Of a stretch of 64,000 bases of DNA, positions 1 to 8,681 are shown piece by piece. The notes under the pieces were generated by a model that had not been told where the DNA came from, searched no databases, and saw nothing but the letters and a program-made list of their open reading frames with translations. This DNA is from DASVDE01 sp036381235 (GTDB taxonomy: Bacteria; Actinomycetota; Thermoleophilia; Solirubrobacterales; 70-9). The stretch lies in the NCBI GenBank assembly GCA_036381235.1, contig DASVDE010000001.1:50120-114119 (forward strand), given 5' to 3'. The position numbers and the translations under genes are program-made. Numbering within the stretch: position 1 is the first letter of the stretch; every line of letters begins with the position of its first letter.

Positions 1-504
1 CAGTTCCCTCGCCTGGTGATCCCCCTCGCCGTGGTTCTGACCGGCATCTTCAACCTCACCCTCAACCTGCTCGTGGTCACGGTCTTCATCCTCGCCTGGG
101 GCGTCGACCCGACCTGGACCTGGCTGCTGTTCCCTGTGGCGCTGATCCTCTTCTTCGCCTTCGCCGCCGCCATCAGCATGATGCTCTCCGCCCTGTTCGT
201 GCGTTTCCGCGACACGATGATCATCTGGTCGGTGATGGTCACGGTCCTCTTCTACGCGACGCCGATCCTCTACCCGATCGAGATCGTCCCGGAGCAGTAC
301 CGCAGCCTGCTGATGATCAACCCCCTGGCACCGATCTTCGAGCAGGTGCGCGTTTGGGTGATCGACCCCTCGGCGCCGACCGCGGTCGACGCCGCCGGGG
401 GCGTCCTCGGCCTGCTGCCGGCATTCGCGATATTCGTCGGCACCTGCGTCCTGGGCATTCTGATCTTCAGCCGCGCCGCACCGCGGATCGCCGAGGAGCT
501 GTAG
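1..504 (+). CDS. ABC-2 type polysaccharide export permease (5'-truncated by window edge)
   Basis: The reading frame is open from the first base, so the N-terminus lies outside the window; 167 residues are visible. It is very hydrophobic, with about four membrane segments, and its C-terminal half has the ABC-2/Wzm (TagG) look, including a short cytoplasmic loop (LFVRFRDT) before a helix ending FYATPILYPIE. Such permeases pair with an ATPase to export O-antigen, teichoic acid or capsule chains across the cytoplasmic membrane. The stop is five bases before the next gene, a sugar epimerase, which supports a polysaccharide role. The partner ATPase is not in view and is presumably upstream. Exact substrate unknown. 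Confidence 0.85.
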   Translation, partial: QFPRLVIPLAVVLTGIFNLTLNLLVVTVFILAWGVDPTWTWLLFPVALILFFAFAAAISMMLSALFVRFRDTMIIWSVMVTVLFYATPILYPIEIVPEQYRSLLMINPLAPIFEQVRVWVIDPSAPTAVDAAGGVLGLLPAFAIFVGTCVLGILIFSRAAPRIAEEL

Positions 505-509
505 GCCCT

Positions 510-1601
510 GTGGCGCGAGTCCTCGTCACCGGCGGCGCCGGCTTCGTCGGCTCGAACCTCGCGGTCTCGCTCGCCGAGCGACACCCCGACTGGGACGTGC
601 TGGTGCTCGACAACCTCTATCGACGGGGCTCGGAGCTGAACCTGCCCCGTCTGGAGCGCGCCGGGGTCGAGTTCGTCAAGGGAGACGTGCGCGAGCCGGA
701 GGACCTGGAGCGCTTCTCCGGCCTGGATTCGATCGTCGAGTGCTCCGCCGAGCCATCGGTAATGAGCGGCGTCGACGGCGACACCTCCTACCTCCTGCAC
801 ACAAACCTGACCGGCGCCTACAACTGCCTCGAGCTGGCGCGGCGCGAGGGCGCCTTCATGGCCTTCCTCTCGACCAGCCGCGTCTACCCGGTCGAGCCGC
901 AGCTCGCTCTAAACCTCGAGGAGGCGGCCACCCGCTTCGAGCTGGCGAGCGAGCAGCCGGCGGCGGGCGCCTCCCCCGCCGGGATCTCGGAGGACTTCCC
1001 CCTGACCGGAGCGCGCACTCTCTACGGCACCACCAAGCTCGCCGCCGAGCTGCTGATCGAGGAGTACCGTGCGGCCTTCGGCCTGCGCGCCGTCATCAAC
1101 CGCTGCGGGGTGATCGCGGGCCCCTGGCAGATGGGCAAGGTCGATCAGGGCGTGTTCACCCACTGGATACTCGCCCACCACTTCGGCAACCCGCTCACCT
1201 ACATCGGCTTCGGCGGGACCGGCAAGCAGGTCCGCGACCTGCTCCATGTCGAGGACCTCGTCGACCTGGTCGAGCGGCAGCTGTTGGCCCCCGAAGCATG
1301 GGACGGAGTGACGGCGAACGTAGGCGGTGGGCGCGAGGTCAGCCTCTCGCTGCTGGAGACGACCGAGATCTGCCGGGAGCTGACCGGCAAGGAGGTGCCG
1401 ATCGGGCCCGTCGAGGAAACACGCGCCGGCGACGTGCCGATCTATCTCTCCGATTGCGCGCGACTCTTCGAGCACACCGACTGGCGCCCTCGTCGCACGG
1501 CGAGGGAGGTTCTCGCCGATATCCATCGGTGGATCTCCTCCGACGAGGAGCGCATCGCAAGTGCGCTCGACATCGACGCCCCGGTCGGGGGAAGGGAGTA
1601 G
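510..1601 (+). CDS. NAD-dependent nucleotide-sugar epimerase/dehydratase (extended SDR)
   Basis: 363 residues from a GTG placed five bases after the permease stop; the frame is open further upstream, but only this start puts the Rossmann motif GGAGFVGS at the N-terminus (residues 8-15). An acidic residue after beta-2 (VLDNLY) suits NAD binding. The catalytic triad is intact: Ser/Thr around STS 121-123, Tyr172 and Lys176 in YGTTK. Extended SDRs of this type epimerise or dehydrate UDP-, CDP- or dTDP-hexoses in the cytoplasm. It lies in a tight operon with a second SDR eight bases downstream and then a GT2, so it probably supplies a sugar for the glycan. The substrate cannot be read from sequence. 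Confidence 0.85.
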   Translation: MARVLVTGGAGFVGSNLAVSLAERHPDWDVLVLDNLYRRGSELNLPRLERAGVEFVKGDVREPEDLERFSGLDSIVECSAEPSVMSGVDGDTSYLLHTNLTGAYNCLELARREGAFMAFLSTSRVYPVEPQLALNLEEAATRFELASEQPAAGASPAGISEDFPLTGARTLYGTTKLAAELLIEEYRAAFGLRAVINRCGVIAGPWQMGKVDQGVFTHWILAHHFGNPLTYIGFGGTGKQVRDLLHVEDLVDLVERQLLAPEAWDGVTANVGGGREVSLSLLETTEICRELTGKEVPIGPVEETRAGDVPIYLSDCARLFEHTDWRPRRTAREVLADIHRWISSDEERIASALDIDAPVGGRE

Positions 1602-1608
1602 GGGGGCG

Positions 1609-2682
1609 ATGGCGGTTGCGATCATCACAGGCTCGGGAGGGCTGATCGGCTCCGAGGCGGTCGGACACTTCATCGAGCGGGGATTCGACGTCGTCGGGCT
1701 CGAAAACGACATGCGGGCGCGCTTCTTCGGGCCCGAGGCATCGACCTCCCACGTGACCGAGCGCCTGCTGGAGGCTCACCCCGAGTTCCGCAGCGAGAAC
1801 GTCGACATCCGCGATGCCGGCGCAGTCGAGCGGATCTTCAGCGAGCACGCCGGCCGGATCGAGCTGATCGTCCACGCGGCCGCCCAGCCTTCCCACGATT
1901 GGGCCGCGAGCGATCCCCAGACGGACTTCTCGGTCAACGCCAACGGAACCCTCAACCTGCTCGAGGCCGCCCGCGCCCACGCGCTGGAAGCGACCTTCAT
2001 CTTCTGCTCGACCAACAAGGTCTACGGCGACACCCCGAACCGCCTGCCCCTGGATGAGCTGGAGCAGCGACTGGAGCTGCCGGAGTCACACCCTTACTTC
2101 AAGGGGATAGACACCTCGATGTCGATCGACTCCTCCACCCACTCGCTGTTCGGGGTCTCGAAGGCGGCGGCCGACCTGCTGGTGCAGGAATACGGTCGCT
2201 ACTTCGAGATGCCCACGGTCTGCTTTCGCGGCGGCTGCCTCACCGGCCCCCAGCACGCCGGCGCCAAGCTGCACGGCTTCCTCGCCTACCTGATGAAGTG
2301 CACGGCGACCGGCACGCCCTACACGGTCTTCGGCTACGGCGGCAAGCAGGTCCGCGACAACATTCACAGCGCCGACCTGATCGCCGCCTTCGAGGCCTTC
2401 CACAAGGCGCCGCGGCCGGCCGCCGTCTACAACATCGGCGGCGGGCGCTTCAGCAACTGCTCGATGCTGGAGGCGATCGAGGCCTGCGAGCGGATCGCCG
2501 GCCGCGAGCTGAGCTGGGAGATGGGCGAGGAACCGCGGATCGGCGATCACCGCTGGTGGATCTCCGACCTGGCTCCGTTTAAAGCCGACTATCCGGGCTG
2601 GGAGCTGCGTTACGGAATCGAGGACATCCTCAGCGAGATGCATGAGCAGAACGTCGAACGTTGGACGGCGACCGCGGCGTGA
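1609..2682 (+). CDS. CDP-paratose 2-epimerase-like SDR with Phe at the catalytic Tyr position
   Basis: 357 residues; ATG at 1609 follows a purine-rich GGAGTAGGGGGG stretch. The N-terminal TGSGGLIGS and a following RARFFGPEAS segment resemble the CDP-paratose/tyvelose epimerase branch (TyvE-like) of extended SDRs. The usual YxxxK is FGVSK: Phe181 and Lys185, read directly as TTC GGG GTC TCG AAG. The Ser/Thr motif CSTNKVYGD (residues 133-141) is retained. TyvE-type enzymes work by C2 oxidation, rotation and reduction, so loss of Tyr could change or weaken catalysis. Its stop overlaps the next GTG (GTGA), indicating translational coupling. Sugar substrate is unknown. Confidence 0.8.
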   Translation: MAVAIITGSGGLIGSEAVGHFIERGFDVVGLENDMRARFFGPEASTSHVTERLLEAHPEFRSENVDIRDAGAVERIFSEHAGRIELIVHAAAQPSHDWAASDPQTDFSVNANGTLNLLEAARAHALEATFIFCSTNKVYGDTPNRLPLDELEQRLELPESHPYFKGIDTSMSIDSSTHSLFGVSKAAADLLVQEYGRYFEMPTVCFRGGCLTGPQHAGAKLHGFLAYLMKCTATGTPYTVFGYGGKQVRDNIHSADLIAAFEAFHKAPRPAAVYNIGGGRFSNCSMLEAIEACERIAGRELSWEMGEEPRIGDHRWWISDLAPFKADYPGWELRYGIEDILSEMHEQNVERWTATAA

Positions 2683-3425
2683 AGCTCTCCGTCGTCATTC
2701 CCGCCCAGAACGAGGAGGGCTCGGTCGGCAAGACGGTGGAGGGAATCGTCGCCGCCTTGGAGCATGAGGAAATCGACTACGAGGTTCTGGTGATAGACGA
2801 CGGCAGCGAGGATCGGACCGAGGAGGTCGTGAACGAGATCGCGACGAGGAACCCGCGCGTGCGCTGCCGCCCCTCTCACTTCGACAACAAGGGCTTCGGG
2901 ACGGCGATCAGGACCGGCCTCGACCTCTTCGAGGGAGACGCGGTGGTGATCGCCATGGCCGACGCCTCCGATGACCCCCGGGACCTGGTGCGCTACCACC
3001 GGCTGCTGGAAGAGGGCTGGGACTGCGCATTCGGCTCACGCTTCGTACCCGGCGGGCAGATCCACGACTACCCGTGGCTCAAGCTGATCATCAACCGGAT
3101 GGCGAACTGGTTCATCCGCGTTCTCTTCCGCCATCGCTACAACGACACCACCAACGCATTCAAGGGCTACCGGCGCGAGGTGATAGAGACGATCCAGCCG
3201 CTGCTCTCCAAGCACTTCAACCTCACCGTCGAGATGCCGCTGAAGGCGATCGTCCGCGGCCATACCTACCAGGTGATCCCGATCTCGTGGACAAACCGCA
3301 CGAGCGGCGAAGCCAAGCTGGCGATGAAAGAGATGGGCAGCCGCTACCTGTTCATCGTGCTCTACGTCTGGCTGGAGATGACGCTGAGCCGCGGCGACTA
3401 TCGCCGACAGACCCTCGCGGGCTGA
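2679..3425 (+). CDS. Glycosyltransferase family 2 (polyprenyl-phosphate sugar transferase-like)
   Basis: 248 residues. The GTG at 2679 overlaps the previous TGA in GTGA; an upstream TTG is also in frame, but the GTG places the GT-A core (KLSVVIPAQNEEGS) at the N-terminus. VIDDGSEDRT and MADASDDP are the nucleotide-binding and metal-binding (DXD-like) segments of the DPM1/GtrB-like GT2 group, which transfer a hexose from a nucleotide sugar to a polyprenyl phosphate. There is one short hydrophobic stretch near the C-terminus (FIVLYVWLE) but no GtrB-style double membrane anchor. The last 28 bases overlap the convergent membrane-protein gene. Confidence 0.85.
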   Translation: MKLSVVIPAQNEEGSVGKTVEGIVAALEHEEIDYEVLVIDDGSEDRTEEVVNEIATRNPRVRCRPSHFDNKGFGTAIRTGLDLFEGDAVVIAMADASDDPRDLVRYHRLLEEGWDCAFGSRFVPGGQIHDYPWLKLIINRMANWFIRVLFRHRYNDTTNAFKGYRREVIETIQPLLSKHFNLTVEMPLKAIVRGHTYQVIPISWTNRTSGEAKLAMKEMGSRYLFIVLYVWLEMTLSRGDYRRQTLAG

Positions 3426-5056
3426 TCCGCCTCGACCTGCAGGTACCAGGGCCACCTGGACTCGACTCGATCGGGGGGGAATTCGATCAGCGTCGTCGTC
3501 CCACCGGGAATCGGATCGGTGTTGAGCGAATACTCGCCGGTGGCGAATCTGCGCAGGTGAATGACCGCCGGCGCCCCGGGCTCGACCTCCACCCTGGTCA
3601 CCCCCGGAGTGAGGCGGAGCTCTGCGGCGGGAGCGCCTGCGCCCGGGAAGCGGACGCAGTCCCCGCCCGCAACGGCGGAGATTCCCGCCCTCGTATCCGT
3701 GGTCAGCGGCAGCGCGTGGGCGAGGACGACGTCGGCTCGCAGGCGCGCCGTCTTTGGCGCAACGGCCAGCTCGGATGGCGAGTAGGCGGGGGATCCGTCC
3801 TCGGCGGCGGCCTGCAGATAGGTCCCCGCCGAGATGTCGATCAGGGAGCCGGTGCCGGCGATGTCGGGGGCGAGCGCGAAGTACGGGTCTACGGTTTCGC
3901 GGGCGATCTCGATCGCGGCGAGGTCGCCGCGCGTGATCTGGGTCTGGACCCTCAGGTAGTCGCGGCCGTCCCTGAGCGGAATCAGGTTCGAGGCGATGGC
4001 GAGCAGGGTGACCAAGCCCCCTATCGCCAGCGCCCGGCGGCTGAATCTGGCCCCCTGGAGCAGGTCCGCCGCCACCAGTAGGACGAACAGGCCGGCGGTG
4101 TGCATGTAGCGGCTGGCAACCGCCTCCCGGCCGGGGATGTAGTTGAAGGCGGTGAGAAGCCAGAAGGTGAGGGCGGCGCCGAGCACCGGCCACAATCGGG
4201 GAGAGAAGCCTGGTTTTCGCACCTGCTTGTAGATCACCAGCAGGATCAGCGCCACCAGAATCGGCCGGCCCCAATCGGGCTGACCGGCGCCCTCGACCGT
4301 GATCGTGCTCAGGCCCAGCAGCGAGTCGACCGAGGCCGCAATGCCGTTGAGCACGAACAGCGGCGAGGCGAGGACGTTGTGCAGGGAGAGGTTGTTCTGG
4401 GCGGCATGGCCCCAGCCCAGGTACCAGACGGCGAAGAGCGCCAGCGGGATCGCCGGGATGTAGGCGCGACGAAGGCCTCGGCTGCGCCACTTCATCAGGA
4501 CGTCGATCGCCGCCGCGACCGCGAACGGGATGCCGAGGCTGTTGAAGGCGATGGAGAGCGTCAACAGGGCACAGGCATAGACGTCGCCGCGCTCGTCATC
4601 GCGCTCGAGCATGAGCAGCATCGCGATGCCGGCGGCCGCCGAGCCGACGAACCCGACCTCAAACGGCCAGAGCAGAACCTGCCAGGCGGGGCCGAGGAAG
4701 AGCAGCAGCACCGCGGCGAAGAGGGCCGGCCACTCGCCGATCCGCCGGCGGACGTAGACGAAGAGCAGCACCGCGGTGATCAGCAGCGAGACGATCAGCA
4801 CCACCTGCTCGGGCTTGGCGGTGCTCATCCCGAAGAGGGCGATGAGGACCTTCTCGATCGCCACCGGGATGAGGACGATGTGCTCGTTGTGGGGATTGAG
4901 GAAGTCGGACGCGGAGGTGCCGCGGCGGTGCATGAAGAAGGCCCACGTGTCCTGGAAGAAGGTCAGGCCGGAGAAGAAGGCGAGCAGCAGCGCGGCCGAC
5001 GCCAGAAGCGCCACGCCCAGGAGCACGATCGCCGCGTTGCGCCTCAGCCACCCCAT
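3398..5056 (-). CDS. Polytopic membrane protein, GT-C glycosyltransferase-like
   Basis: 552 residues, starting at the ATG that opens MGWLRRNAAIVLLG; the frame extends upstream but without signal-like sequence. Roughly ten hydrophobic helices fill residues 8-360, followed by a soluble, beta-rich C-terminal part of about 190 residues. The first extracytoplasmic loop has acidic and His residues (FFQDTW, NPHNEH), as in GT-C enzymes that use polyprenyl-linked sugars outside the membrane. No family is recognised with certainty. It is read opposite to the flanking glycosyltransferases and shares a 46-bp divergent promoter region with the small coiled-coil gene. A membrane glycosyltransferase or a glycan-assembly factor are both possible. 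Confidence 0.6.
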   Translation of the reverse strand: MGWLRRNAAIVLLGVALLASAALLLAFFSGLTFFQDTWAFFMHRRGTSASDFLNPHNEHIVLIPVAIEKVLIALFGMSTAKPEQVVLIVSLLITAVLLFVYVRRRIGEWPALFAAVLLLFLGPAWQVLLWPFEVGFVGSAAAGIAMLLMLERDDERGDVYACALLTLSIAFNSLGIPFAVAAAIDVLMKWRSRGLRRAYIPAIPLALFAVWYLGWGHAAQNNLSLHNVLASPLFVLNGIAASVDSLLGLSTITVEGAGQPDWGRPILVALILLVIYKQVRKPGFSPRLWPVLGAALTFWLLTAFNYIPGREAVASRYMHTAGLFVLLVAADLLQGARFSRRALAIGGLVTLLAIASNLIPLRDGRDYLRVQTQITRGDLAAIEIARETVDPYFALAPDIAGTGSLIDISAGTYLQAAAEDGSPAYSPSELAVAPKTARLRADVVLAHALPLTTDTRAGISAVAGGDCVRFPGAGAPAAELRLTPGVTRVEVEPGAPAVIHLRRFATGEYSLNTDPIPGGTTTLIEFPPDRVESRWPWYLQVEADQPARVCRR

Positions 5057-5102
5057 ATCAAGCGGGCGAGTGTATGCCAGCGCCCGGGTAGACTCGCCCG
5101 CT

Positions 5103-5336
5103 ATGCCGGGGCAGGCGAAATCGTCCAACCGCGACGCCCAGAGCATCGAGCCCGACGACCGCGCGGCATTGCTCGACGAGATCGCTCGTCAAAAAGAGGA
5201 GATACAGCGCCTCCGCGATCTGCTGATCGCCAGGGATGCCGAGCTTGGCGCCGCAAAGGGGCGTCTGGCCGAGCTGACCGAGCACTCCCCACGCCTGCGC
5301 TCCGCCGTCCGCAGGCTGGGCGGCCGCCGGGGCTGA
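5103..5336 (+). CDS. Small coiled-coil protein (77 aa) upstream of a glycosyltransferase
   Basis: ATG at 5103, TGA four bases before the GTG of the following GT2 gene. Residues 18-60 form a heptad-rich, highly charged helix (EEIQRLRDLLIARDAELG) followed by a basic end (RLGGRRG). No membrane segment or enzyme motif. The helix and the basic RLRR-type end resemble the C-terminal coiled-coil tails on two nearby glycosyltransferases (9362-11479 and 16042-17334), so it may be a stand-alone version of that tail, perhaps a scaffold for glycan enzymes. No good ribosome-binding site is visible. It could also be a remnant of a larger gene. Confidence 0.55.
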   Translation: MPGQAKSSNRDAQSIEPDDRAALLDEIARQKEEIQRLRDLLIARDAELGAAKGRLAELTEHSPRLRSAVRRLGGRRG

Positions 5337-5340
5337 CTGG

Positions 5341-7008
5341 GTGAGAGGGCCCCGCTTCTCGATCATCACGCCGGTCTATGAGACGCCGGCCGGCGTCCTG
5401 CGCGCGATGCTTCGGTCGGTGCGCGCGCAGTCCTTCCCGGGCTGGGAACTGTGCCTGGTGGACGATGCCTCCAAGCAGAGCCACGTGCGCCGGATCCTCG
5501 ACGAAGCGCAGCGCAGCGACCCGCGCATCCACGTCCGCCGGCGCGAGGAGAACGGTGGCATCGTCGCCGCCTCGAACGACGCCCTGGCGATGGCTCGGGG
5601 TGAGTTCATCGCGATGCTCGACCACGACGACAAGCTCCATCCCGACGCCCTCGCCCTGGTCGATGAGGCGATAGCCGCCAGCCCGGAGGCCGACTACGTC
5701 TACACCGACGAGGACAAGATCGACTCGCTCGGCATTCACAGGGGACCTTTCTTCAAGCCGGACTGGTCGCCGGAGCGGATGCGCACGCAGATGTACACCT
5801 GTCACCTCAGCGTCATGCGGCGCTCCCTGGTCGAAGAGGTGGGGGGATTCGACGCGGAGTTCGAAGGCTCCCAGGACTGGGACCTGGTGCTGAAGGTGAC
5901 CGAGCGGGCGCGGGCGGTCCTGCACGTGCCGCGAATCCTCTACCACTGGCGCATGCTGGAGACCTCGGCCGCGGGAGGCGGCGAGGCAGCCAAGCCCTGG
6001 GCCTATGAGGCGGGCAAGCGGGCGGTGCAGGCGCACTGCGACCGCATCGGCTTGTCGGCCCGGGTCGAGCGCGACGAGGAGGACCCCGGCCTCTACCACC
6101 TGCAGCCGGCGCTCTCCGAGCACCCCCCGGTCAGCATCGTCATTCCCACCGCCGGACAGACGCGCGAGGTTCGCTACGAGCAGGTGGTACTGGTGGCCCA
6201 CTGCGTGCGCAGCATCGTCGAGACCTCCACCTACCCGAACTACGAGATCGTCTGCGTCTATGACGACGCGACCGAGCGGGCGGTGCTCGACGAGCTGCGC
6301 GAGATCGCCGGCGAGCGGCTTCGCCTGGTTCGCTACGACCGTGAGTTCAACTTCTCGGCCAAGGTCAACCTCGGCGCCGCAAGCAGCGAGGGCGAGCACC
6401 TGCTGCTGCTCAACGACGACATGGAGGTGATCACCCCCGACTGGATCGAGCGCATGGTCATGTACTCGGGGATGGAGGGGATCGGCGCCGTCGGCGCCCG
6501 GCTGCTCTGGGAGGACGGGCGCCTCCAGCATGCCGGCGTGCTGTTCGAGAACGGCGGCCTGCCCGGCCACATCTATCGCGGTTTCTCCCGCGCCTTCAAG
6601 GGCTATTCCAACAACGCCGTGATCGCCCAGAACTACATGGCGGTCACCGGCGCCTGCCTGATGACGCCGCGGGATGCCTATGAGGAGGTCGAGGGCTTCA
6701 CCACCGCCCTCCCGCTCAACTACAACGACATGGACTACTGCCTGAAGCTTCGCTCCAAGGGCCTGCGGATCGTCTACGACCCTGACACCGTCCTCTTCCA
6801 CTTCGAGTCCTCCAGTCGCTCCAAGGAGGTCGAGGACTGGGAGATGGAGCTGCTCGTCGACCGCTGGCTCCCCCTTACCGCCGTCGACCCGTACACCAAC
6901 CCGAATCTTCGCCACGGCGGGCCGAGGCTCAGCGCCCCGTTCAAATGGGCGGTTCGCCGCCCCCCGCGCCTGAGACAGCTTGCAGCCAGGCGACCGCGCC
7001 GCCGCTAG
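5341..7008 (+). CDS. Two-domain GT2 glycosyltransferase
   Basis: 555 residues from a GTG start. Two GT-A domains are joined in tandem. The first (about residues 1-220) has FSIITPVYETP, CLVDDAS and the metal site YTDEDK. The second (about 263-520) has VSIVIPTAG, a LLNDDME acidic motif and a C-terminal GFTTALPLNYNDMDYC acceptor-side segment. This layout is typical of rhamnosyl/O-antigen chain enzymes that add two linkages or alternate sugars. It acts in the cytoplasm on nucleotide sugars. It is four bases downstream of the coiled-coil gene and its end overlaps the convergent GT4 gene by four bases. The sugar specificity cannot be predicted. Confidence 0.9.
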   Translation: MRGPRFSIITPVYETPAGVLRAMLRSVRAQSFPGWELCLVDDASKQSHVRRILDEAQRSDPRIHVRRREENGGIVAASNDALAMARGEFIAMLDHDDKLHPDALALVDEAIAASPEADYVYTDEDKIDSLGIHRGPFFKPDWSPERMRTQMYTCHLSVMRRSLVEEVGGFDAEFEGSQDWDLVLKVTERARAVLHVPRILYHWRMLETSAAGGGEAAKPWAYEAGKRAVQAHCDRIGLSARVERDEEDPGLYHLQPALSEHPPVSIVIPTAGQTREVRYEQVVLVAHCVRSIVETSTYPNYEIVCVYDDATERAVLDELREIAGERLRLVRYDREFNFSAKVNLGAASSEGEHLLLLNDDMEVITPDWIERMVMYSGMEGIGAVGARLLWEDGRLQHAGVLFENGGLPGHIYRGFSRAFKGYSNNAVIAQNYMAVTGACLMTPRDAYEEVEGFTTALPLNYNDMDYCLKLRSKGLRIVYDPDTVLFHFESSSRSKEVEDWEMELLVDRWLPLTAVDPYTNPNLRHGGPRLSAPFKWAVRRPPRLRQLAARRPRRR

Positions 7009-8654
7009 CGCTCGAGCCCGTCGAGGAGCTCCATCAGCTCGGGCACGTAGGAGTCGAGGGCGTGGTTGCGCTCGACCAGCGCTCGTGCCGCCCGGCCCAT
7101 CCCGATCCGGTCCTCCTTCGGCGTGCTCAGCGCTCTCTCCAACGCATCGGCCAGAGCCCGGGTATCGCCGGGCTCGCACAGCCACCCCGTCTCCCCCTCC
7201 TTGACCAGCTCCGGCAACCCGAACACGCTCGTCGCGACGACCGGCAACTCCCACGCCATCGCCTCGAGCACGGCGCGGGGCAGGGACTCGATGTCCGATG
7301 CGCATACCAGCAGATCGGAAAGCCCGTACCAGGCATTCACGTCCGCCGTGACCGGGACGACCCTCATCCGGTCCGCCCGGCCCAGGGAGTCGATCCATTC
7401 TTCGAGCAGCTTCGTGTCCGGGTTCTCGCGCCCCCCCAAGAAGACGATCTGAGCCGCCGGATGGCGATCGGCGATCAGGTCGAAGGCCTGAGCGAGCGGC
7501 ACCTGAGCCTTGCGGGGCTCGATCGTTCCCACGCAGAGGACGATCTCGGCGTCCGCCGCTACCCCCGTCGCCTCGCGCGCCGCCGCGCGACTGAAGGCAC
7601 CACGCTCCCCTTCGATCGCGTCGAAATCGAGCGCGTAGGGCAACGTCACACAGCGCTCGCTGCCGATCCTGTGCTCATGGAGCCGTTGCGTGGCCTCAGC
7701 CTCGAACACGGCGAGGGCTGCCTCATCCAGCGCCGCCTCGGCCAACACGCGCACCTCGGGCTCGAAGTCCTTCCACAGGACCGGCAGGGCAAAGCTCTCG
7801 TGGATGAACCACACAGCCGGGATGCCGAGACGCGAGGCGAGCTCCGCTCCGGGCACGGCGAATGGGCTGGCCGTGTTGACCAGGGCCAGCTCGAAGCCCC
7901 GCCCCTGAGCCCAGGCGGTCAGCTCGTCAATCCGGCCGAGATGGGAGCCCAGATCGTCGACCGGAGCCGGGCTCGACGCGTGGACCGGCACACCGGCATC
8001 CTCCAGCCGCTTCTTGAGAGGGCCGTTGATCGCAGTCAGCACGGTGACCTCGGCGAGCCCCCGCTTCACCAGGCTGCAAGCCAACTCGACCATGAACGTC
8101 TCCGCCCCGCCTCGCTCGAGCTGATGCGCGTAGACGAGCACTCGGCGGCGCGGCTCTCCGGCCGACTCGGGTTCGAGAGGAAGTGGAGAGTGGGGTGCGA
8201 GCACCGGCGGTCGCGGGGAAGGCTCCACTCTGACCCGTAGGGGCTCGAGCTCGAGATGCTCATCCGCCACACCGGTGGCAACGACGCGGAGGGTCGCGTC
8301 GCCATCCTCACCAGGCCACTCGGTGATGTCGGCCGTGAGACAGAAACCCGCCACGGCGCCGGCACCCTGCTTCGCGGCGTCGGCGAGGTCCGGGCGCGAC
8401 AATCCCAGACGAGCGCGACCCAAGAGCTCATCCCCGAGCCACACTTCGATTCGTGTCGCCGGCCCGGAGGCGAACAGAAGCCAACCCTCGACCGTGATCG
8501 GCCCCCGCCGCACGACATCGCCCCGCTCCGGAGCGTCTATCGTCCCGCCCGGGACCGGGACGAGAACAGGCGCTATCCCCGTCGCGCCCAGTCCCCAGAG
8601 GCGGAACGTGGCCTTGATGCGCCGGCGCAGACCGTCAAGATTCCAGATCGACAT
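7005..8654 (-). CDS. Glycosyltransferase family 4 with an N-terminal beta-sandwich-like domain
   Basis: 549 residues from ATG. Residues 28-150 are a beta-rich module (VEGWLLFASGPATRIEVWLG) that looks like an Ig/carbohydrate-binding fold rather than part of GT4. The GT4 catalytic part covers about 165-545: an N-terminal Rossmann half opening RRVLVYAHQLERGGAE, and a C-terminal half with LCVGTIEPRKAQ and the donor-binding segment ASDIESLPRAVLEAMAWELP, a variant of the EX7E motif. A retaining glycosyltransferase using a nucleotide sugar is expected. It precedes no co-directional gene closely on its 3' side and follows a methyltransferase 27 bases upstream, so the two probably share an mRNA. Confidence 0.85.
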   Translation of the reverse strand: MSIWNLDGLRRRIKATFRLWGLGATGIAPVLVPVPGGTIDAPERGDVVRRGPITVEGWLLFASGPATRIEVWLGDELLGRARLGLSRPDLADAAKQGAGAVAGFCLTADITEWPGEDGDATLRVVATGVADEHLELEPLRVRVEPSPRPPVLAPHSPLPLEPESAGEPRRRVLVYAHQLERGGAETFMVELACSLVKRGLAEVTVLTAINGPLKKRLEDAGVPVHASSPAPVDDLGSHLGRIDELTAWAQGRGFELALVNTASPFAVPGAELASRLGIPAVWFIHESFALPVLWKDFEPEVRVLAEAALDEAALAVFEAEATQRLHEHRIGSERCVTLPYALDFDAIEGERGAFSRAAAREATGVAADAEIVLCVGTIEPRKAQVPLAQAFDLIADRHPAAQIVFLGGRENPDTKLLEEWIDSLGRADRMRVVPVTADVNAWYGLSDLLVCASDIESLPRAVLEAMAWELPVVATSVFGLPELVKEGETGWLCEPGDTRALADALERALSTPKEDRIGMGRAARALVERNHALDSYVPELMELLDGLER

Positions 8655-8681
8655 CGCCGCGCCGGCTCGACACAGGTTTGG

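Noticed and set aside
3036..4490. Long alternative frame antisense to the GT2 and in another frame of the membrane protein
   Set aside because: The product is Arg/Pro/Ala-rich with no motif, typical of shadow frames in GC-rich DNA, and overlaps two genes with clear domains.
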